NCBI GenBank assembly: GCA_965216135.1
Contig: CBDCFL010000022.1
Coordinates: 124,001 to 188,000, forward strand
DNA length: 64,000 nucleotides
From: CBDCFL01 sp965216135
Lineage (GTDB): Bacteria; Pseudomonadota; Alphaproteobacteria; Rhodobacterales; Rhodobacteraceae
Direction: 5' to 3'
Positions within the stretch are counted from its first letter, which is position 1. Each line of letters opens with the position of its first letter. The notes under the pieces were generated by a model, which saw only the letters and a program-made list of their open reading frames with translations, was not told where the DNA came from and searched no databases. Below, one piece after another: positions 59,798-64,000 of the stretch. Position numbers and translations under genes: made by a program.

Positions 59798-59827
59798 ATG
59801 AAAACAGGATCACATCTAACCACCTGA
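59798..59827 (+). CDS. Possible nine-residue leader peptide
   Basis: AAGGAGG at 59784-59790 is a near-perfect ribosome binding site 7 nt before ATG AAA ACA GGA..., which stops after MKTGSHLTT. No longer frame starts here. It is either a leader ORF or a remnant start of a degraded gene. Confidence 0.35.
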   Translation: MKTGSHLTT

Positions 59828-59849
59828 CGCGCCGTCGTCACCGGCCGCC

Positions 59850-60278
59850 ATGCGCGCCGCCCTTCGACTGATAAATGCGAGACTTCCGATGCAACCCGTC
59901 ACCCCCGGCCAGCCCGGGCCCGTGCACAGCGATGCTGTCGCCGGGAATGTCGTTCTCTTTCCTGCCCAAGGCTGCCCGATATCCGGCGCGGCGCAGGAAA
60001 GAGCTGTCAGCTGGCGGGCGCATCTCATCCATTTGCCAGTGCCGGAATTCGCCTGCCCGCCGGCCCGCCGCCAGACGATCTGGGAAAGGCTGCACGGCCC
60101 GCTCGACCGTATGGAACAGGCCCAAGCATTCGCTCAGGCGCGCAAACAGGCAGCCGCACTTAGGCGCGCACGCGACGCCGCAGGACCACCCAAGTCCCCC
60201 GACCTGCCGCGATCTGGATTGCCCGCGCCGGGCCTGCCGTTTCTGATCGGCGATAAAAACCGGGGCCGCAATGATTGA
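59850..60278 (+). CDS. Doubtful hypothetical protein
   Basis: Open frame of 142 codons, Pro/Ala/Arg-rich (for example GPVHSDAVAGNVVLFPAQGC, PKSPDLPRSGLPAPGLP). No recognised domain and no RBS at 59850; another ATG is at 59889. The opposite strand is also open over most of this stretch. It fills the 700 bp between groES and the pyrophosphatase gene, which otherwise holds nothing I can identify. Confidence 0.3.
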   Translation: MRAALRLINARLPMQPVTPGQPGPVHSDAVAGNVVLFPAQGCPISGAAQERAVSWRAHLIHLPVPEFACPPARRQTIWERLHGPLDRMEQAQAFAQARKQAAALRRARDAAGPPKSPDLPRSGLPAPGLPFLIGDKNRGRND

Positions 60279-60349
60279 TCGTCGCGGCCTCTCGTGACAC
60301 TCAGTTGGCACGCCCTTATAAATTCTGGCTTCAATTCGGGACCCCGCCC

Positions 60350-61270
60350 ATGACCATCAAAGTGTTCGGCCATAAATCTCCTGACACCGACTCGACCGGC
60401 TCGCCGATAATCTGGGCCTGGTATCTGTCGCACGTGCGTGGCCAGCCCGCCGAGGCGAAACTGCTGGGCACACCAAATACCGAGGCGGCGTTCGTGCTAA
60501 GCCGCTGGGGGTTTGAACAGCCGGAATTTATCGAAACCATCGCGCCGGGCGAAAAGGTCGTTATCGTCGACACCAACAACCCCGCCGAACTGCCCGACGA
60601 CATCAACGCCGCTGACATCATCCAGATCATCGACCATCACAAGCTCGCCGGCGGGCTGGAAACAAGGGGCCCCATCGACATCACCATCAAGCCGCTGGCC
60701 TGTACGGCCACGATCATGTTCAACCTGATGGGTCCGAATTCCGACAAGATGCCAGTCAACATCAAGGGCGCGATGCTGTCCTGCATCCTGTCTGACACGC
60801 TGGAATTCCGCTCGCCCACCACGACGGCTCAGGACCGCGCGCTGGCCGAAAAGCTGGCTGCCGAGTTGGGTCTGGATATCAGCACCTACGCGGCCGAATT
60901 GTTCGCGGCGAAATCGGATATTTCCGGTTTTTCCGACGCCGAACTGATCCGCATGGACAGCAAGGAATATGCCGTCACAGGCACCAAGTTCCGCGTCTCG
61001 GTTCTGGAAACAACCGCGCCCGAGATCGTGCTGGACCGCAAGGACAGCCTGATGGCCACGATGGCAGATGTGGCCGCAGAGGACGGCGTCGATCAGGTGC
61101 TTTTGTTTGTTATCGACATCCTGAACGAGGAAGCCACGCTATTTGTCCCCAACGATGTGGTCAAGGGCGTGGCCGAGAAATCATTCGGGGCAGAGGTCAG
61201 CGGCGACACGGTCGTTTTGCCCGGCATCATGAGCCGCAAGAAACAGATTATTCCGAATTTGACCGTCTGA
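60350..61270 (+). CDS. ppaC: Manganese-dependent (family II) inorganic pyrophosphatase
   Basis: 306 aa DHH/DHHA2 enzyme that hydrolyses pyrophosphate to two phosphates in the cytoplasm. Metal ligands: His8, Asp12 and Asp14 in GHKSPDTDS; Asp74 in IVDTNNP; DHH at 95-97 (IIDHHK). The C-terminal domain has the substrate motif near GIMSRKKQIIP (Arg-Lys-Lys). Length matches the simple form without CBS/DRTGG regulatory inserts. The start is the ATG at 60350; the upstream in-frame codons are in noncoding leader. Confidence 0.95.
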   Translation: MTIKVFGHKSPDTDSTGSPIIWAWYLSHVRGQPAEAKLLGTPNTEAAFVLSRWGFEQPEFIETIAPGEKVVIVDTNNPAELPDDINAADIIQIIDHHKLAGGLETRGPIDITIKPLACTATIMFNLMGPNSDKMPVNIKGAMLSCILSDTLEFRSPTTTAQDRALAEKLAAELGLDISTYAAELFAAKSDISGFSDAELIRMDSKEYAVTGTKFRVSVLETTAPEIVLDRKDSLMATMADVAAEDGVDQVLLFVIDILNEEATLFVPNDVVKGVAEKSFGAEVSGDTVVLPGIMSRKKQIIPNLTV

Positions 61271-61348
61271 CGCTCGTGTTCGCTGGGCTTACAAACATGT
61301 CCGACATGAATCCGACAGCTTGCCGACACCAACGAAACTGGAGCTAAT

Positions 61349-62224
61349 TTGACCCCGATTATCGCCTCGCTGGCCGAAATTTCTGAGCGTTATCAGGCGC
61401 TTTTGTGCGATCTTTGGGGTTGTTTACATGACGGTATCGCACCCTATCCCGAAGCTGTCGCCGCACTGCAGCAATTCCGGAAAACCGGCGGCCTCGTCGT
61501 CCTTCTGACCAACGCGCCCCGCCCCCGTGCCGCGGTCCGCGCGCATCTCGATTTCCTGTCTGTTCCGCGCGATTGCTATGACGATATCACCTCGTCGGGC
61601 GACGCCAGCCAGGCCGCGATGGTGGCCGGGCTTGCGGGCACCAATGTCTACCATATTGGCCCCGAACGCGACCTCAGCTTTTATACGGATGTGGCGCGGG
61701 ATCTGGACGCCTCGCACATCAATCGTGTGCCGCTGGACCGGGCAGAGGGCATCATCTGCACCGGCCTGTTTGATGACCGGACCGAAACGCCGGACGATTA
61801 CCGCGCTACGCTTTTGTATGCAAAAACCATGGGGTTACCACTGCTATGCACCAACCCGGATGTAGTTGTGGATCGCGGTCGCGAGCGGATTTATTGCGCC
61901 GGAGCAATTGCAGAACTTTATTCTGAGATGGGCGGCACCAGCCTCTATTTTGGCAAGCCCCATGCGCCGATTTACGACCTGGCGCGACGGCGGCTGGATG
62001 CCATCCGCCCGGTCGATGACGCCCGTATCCTGTGCGTCGGCGACGGCATAACCACCGACATTCAGGGCGGGATATCGGAAGATCTGGGGACGTTGTTCAT
62101 CACCGGCGGGCTGGCCGCGGATCAGTTTGGGCCCGATCCAGAGCATCCCGATCAGAAACTGCTGGACAACTGGCTGTCCGCGCGTCAACTCAGCCCGACA
62201 TTCGCGATCCCATTGCTGCGTTAA
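61349..62224 (+). CDS. HAD-superfamily (subclass IIA) hydrolase
   Basis: 291 aa, similar to the conserved proteobacterial HAD-IIA family (TIGR01459). Nucleophile Asp in LLCDLWGCLHDG, motif II LTNAPRPRAAV, the lysine in FGKPHAPIYDLA, and motif IV LCVGDGITTDIQGG. It uses a TTG start at 61349 after GGAG. Substrate unknown: IIA members dephosphorylate small metabolites (for example NMP or phosphoglycolate). Follows the pyrophosphatase by 78 nt. Confidence 0.88.
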   Translation: MTPIIASLAEISERYQALLCDLWGCLHDGIAPYPEAVAALQQFRKTGGLVVLLTNAPRPRAAVRAHLDFLSVPRDCYDDITSSGDASQAAMVAGLAGTNVYHIGPERDLSFYTDVARDLDASHINRVPLDRAEGIICTGLFDDRTETPDDYRATLLYAKTMGLPLLCTNPDVVVDRGRERIYCAGAIAELYSEMGGTSLYFGKPHAPIYDLARRRLDAIRPVDDARILCVGDGITTDIQGGISEDLGTLFITGGLAADQFGPDPEHPDQKLLDNWLSARQLSPTFAIPLLR

Positions 62225-62383
62225 GTTATTTATCTTGCTGTAAATATCCCCGTTCCCAGTGAATTTCCGGCGAACACAGGCGAAATTAAGTTGCTGCGAA
62301 TCGTGTTCCGGGGCATGTTTATTACTTCCCGGATCGATTTCTTCACGATATGCTGCACTGCAGTATCGGCGACGGGATTCGGG

Positions 62384-62827
62384 ATGTTGGACAACTTTCC
62401 ACGCGGCACAATCTGCATCGAAGATCTGGAGATCGGCATGGTACGTCACCTGACGAAGGTGGTGACCGACGAAGATATTGAAAAGTTTGCGGAAATCTCA
62501 ACCGATCATAACCCCGTGCACCTCGATGACGCCTATGCCCGCGACACGATATTTCAGGGCCGCATTGCCCATGGCATGCTGACCGCTGGCCTGATTTCGG
62601 CGGTGATCGGCGAACAACTGCCCGGCCATGGCTCTGTTTATCTTGGACAAACGCTGAAATTCATGGCCCCCGTCCGCCCCGGCGATATGGTCCGCGCCGA
62701 GGTCAAGGTTCGCGAGATTGACCATTCGCGGCGCAGGGTCACGCTTGATTGTCGTTGTGACGTGGGCGATACGCTGGTCCTGAAAGGCGAGGCGCAGGTT
62801 CTGGCACCTAGCCGTAAATTCGACTGA
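62384..62827 (+). CDS. MaoC-like (R)-specific hydratase
   Basis: 147 aa hotdog-fold hydratase. DFEIG-like opening CIEDLEIGMVRHLTKVVTD, catalytic Asp/His segment ISTDHNPVHLDDAYARDT, then GRIAHGMLTAGLISAVIGE and GQTLKFMAPVRPGDMVRAEV. It hydrates trans-2-enoyl-CoA to (R)-3-hydroxyacyl-CoA, e.g. for polyhydroxyalkanoate supply, or acts on another CoA ester. The start is the ATG at 62384 after GGGATTCGGG; upstream the frame is poor. Confidence 0.9.
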   Translation: MLDNFPRGTICIEDLEIGMVRHLTKVVTDEDIEKFAEISTDHNPVHLDDAYARDTIFQGRIAHGMLTAGLISAVIGEQLPGHGSVYLGQTLKFMAPVRPGDMVRAEVKVREIDHSRRRVTLDCRCDVGDTLVLKGEAQVLAPSRKFD

Positions 62828-62860
62828 CCGGGCAACTGACGCCCGAATCCGGGCAAGCGC

Positions 62861-63796
62861 ATGCGAACACTCACTTTTTGGCAGGGCCTGAAATCCGACG
62901 ATCAGGGTGCTTCCGTTGCGATTGGCAATTTTGATGGCGTGCATCTGGGCCATCAGTCGGTCATCGATCTGGCGCGTGCCAGGTCTGGTTCTGACGCCGC
63001 GCTCGGGGTGGTTACTTTCGAGCCGCATCCGCGCGAGTTTTTCGCTCCCCAGGCCCCAGCCTTTCGGCTGATGAACTCCGAAACCCGGGCTCACAGGCTG
63101 GAAAAGCTTGGGGTCGAGCGGCTCTATCAATTGCCCTTTGACGCCGCGCTGGCGGGCCTTAGCCCGCTGGAATTTACGCGTGACGTCTTGGCTGGTGGAT
63201 TGGCATTGGCCCATGTTGTTGTTGGCGCGGATTTTCACTTCGGCAAGGATCGCGCCGGCAAAGCCAGCGACCTCGCCGCGATGGGCCGCGATCACGGATT
63301 TGGCGTGACCATCGCCGAACTGCTGCATGGTGACCAGGGCGAGGTGTCCTCGACGGCCATCCGCGACGCCCTTGCCAACGGCAGGCCACGTCATGCGGCA
63401 GATATGCTTGGACACTGGCACCGGGTCGACGGCGAGGTGTTCGGCGGTGACAGGCGGGGTCGCCAGATCGGCTATCCAACCGCGAATATGTCGATCCGGG
63501 GATTGCATGCGCCGAAATTTGGCATTTACGCCGTCAAAGTGGACGTTCTGACCGGCGATCAAGTTGGAACCTACGATGGCGCGGCCAGCATCGGCGTGCG
63601 GCCCATGTTTGGCGATAACCTGCCTAATCTGGAAACCTACCTGTTTGATTTCAAAGGCGATCTTTACGGCGAGCATCTGTCGGTTGCCTTCGTCGAATAT
63701 CTGCGCCCCGAACTGAATTTTGACAGCATTACCGCGCTGGTCGCTCAGATGGATGCCGATTGTGCCAAAGCGCGCGACATCCTTGCAGGGCTGTGA
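62861..63796 (+). CDS. ribF: Bifunctional riboflavin kinase/FAD synthetase
   Basis: 311 aa, makes FMN and FAD. The N-terminal nucleotidyltransferase part has AIGNFDGVHLGHQSVI (the HxGH motif), FEPHPREFF, and VVGADFHFGKDRAGK. The C-terminal riboflavin-kinase barrel has GEVFGGDRRGRQIGYPTANM and GVRPMFGDNLPNLETYLFDF. Normal length. It lies 33 nt after the MaoC gene. Confidence 0.95.
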   Translation: MRTLTFWQGLKSDDQGASVAIGNFDGVHLGHQSVIDLARARSGSDAALGVVTFEPHPREFFAPQAPAFRLMNSETRAHRLEKLGVERLYQLPFDAALAGLSPLEFTRDVLAGGLALAHVVVGADFHFGKDRAGKASDLAAMGRDHGFGVTIAELLHGDQGEVSSTAIRDALANGRPRHAADMLGHWHRVDGEVFGGDRRGRQIGYPTANMSIRGLHAPKFGIYAVKVDVLTGDQVGTYDGAASIGVRPMFGDNLPNLETYLFDFKGDLYGEHLSVAFVEYLRPELNFDSITALVAQMDADCAKARDILAGL

Positions 63797-63818
63797 TGGC
63801 TTGACTAACGTCGCGGCG

Positions 63819-64000
63819 ATGCAAGATGCTTCTAAAAAATTGCGCGACCGGTTTTGGGAGCGCCTGCCCTTAGCCAAGTTGCGGCCCGCCGAGTGGCAAG
63901 CGCTTTGTGACGGCTGTGGCAAATGCTGCCTGAACAAATTGGAGGACCCAGACACCGGCCAGGTGGCGCTGACCCGCGTGGCCTGTCGGCTGCTCGACAA
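63819..64000 (+). CDS. YcgN-family cysteine-cluster protein, 5' part
   Basis: Runs off the window after 60 codons. QDASKKLRDRFWERLPLAKL, then CDGCGKCCLNKLEDPDTG and VACRLLD: the CxxCxxCC-type cluster of the UPF0260 (YcgN) family, probably metal-binding. Begins 22 nt after ribF. Function of the family is unknown. Confidence 0.87.
   Translation, partial: MQDASKKLRDRFWERLPLAKLRPAEWQALCDGCGKCCLNKLEDPDTGQVALTRVACRLLD

Noticed and set aside
62498..64000. 500-codon open frame opposite the MaoC and ribF genes
   Set aside because: Antisense shadow; the sense-strand genes carry full family motifs.

Overview
The window is a chromosomal segment of a high-GC alphaproteobacterium, most probably a marine Rhodobacteraceae (Roseobacter-group) member. 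The evidence is a fused FeS/FAD XdhA beside XdhB and XdhC, a tandem glycine riboswitch ahead of gcvT-gcvH-gcvP, a CIRCE-controlled groES-groEL pair, a cyanophycin locus, Hint-domain and YcgN-type proteins, and two copies of a CCTCCGGCGGGAGTATTT-like intergenic motif that I associate with this family. No closer identification is supported by the sequence.

Layout. (1) 0-9.4 kb: one tightly overlapping purine operon, xdhA-xdhB-xdhC followed by a nucleoside/purine-type ABC importer (double ATPase, two permeases, BMP-family lipoprotein-like binding protein), closed by a strong terminator. (2) 9.5-13.6 kb: an FAD amine/amino-acid oxidase and a Hint-domain gene whose 5' side received an IS630 element, which in turn received a second IS630 element. 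(3) 13.8-19.0 kb: a homoprotocatechuate meta-cleavage operon (hpaR divergent from hpaF-hpaE-hpaD-hpaG-hpaH) with a readable promoter and operator. (4) 19.0-31.2 kb: housekeeping genes: coaBC-dut-moeB-like, gamma-glutamylcyclotransferase, glycine cleavage system with riboswitch, small redox and regulatory genes, a serine/threonine dehydratase, a TPR protein and tRNA-Ala(CGC). (5) 31.3-36.8 kb: cyanophycinase, cyanophycin synthetase and a second Mur-ligase protein without an ATP-grasp domain. (6) 36.9-57.2 kb: an accessory region bounded by two inverted copies of the same IS630-type element. It holds IS3, IS21, IS1-like and further IS630 elements among TetR/SRPBCC/VOC/dehalogenase genes, several of which are visibly broken. 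(7) 57.1-64 kb: a groEL 3' relic, groEL-groES, a family II pyrophosphatase, a HAD hydrolase, a MaoC hydratase, ribF and the start of a YcgN-like gene.

How the genes work together. The first operon imports a purine nucleoside or base and oxidises hypoxanthine/xanthine. The hpa cluster carries homoprotocatechuate through ring cleavage to the aldolase substrate, but the aldolase and the upstream monooxygenase are not in the window. The gcv operon is switched by glycine itself. The cyanophycin genes make and break an Arg/Asp nitrogen reserve. In the accessory region at least three host genes can be rebuilt exactly by removing an insertion: a VOC protein, a Clp-fold SDH-type serine protease, and the transposase of the host IS630. 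The insertions are therefore recent relative to point decay. The most interesting candidate for an undescribed system is the disrupted small-protein / Clp-fold protease / small-protein operon at 45.6-49.6 kb.
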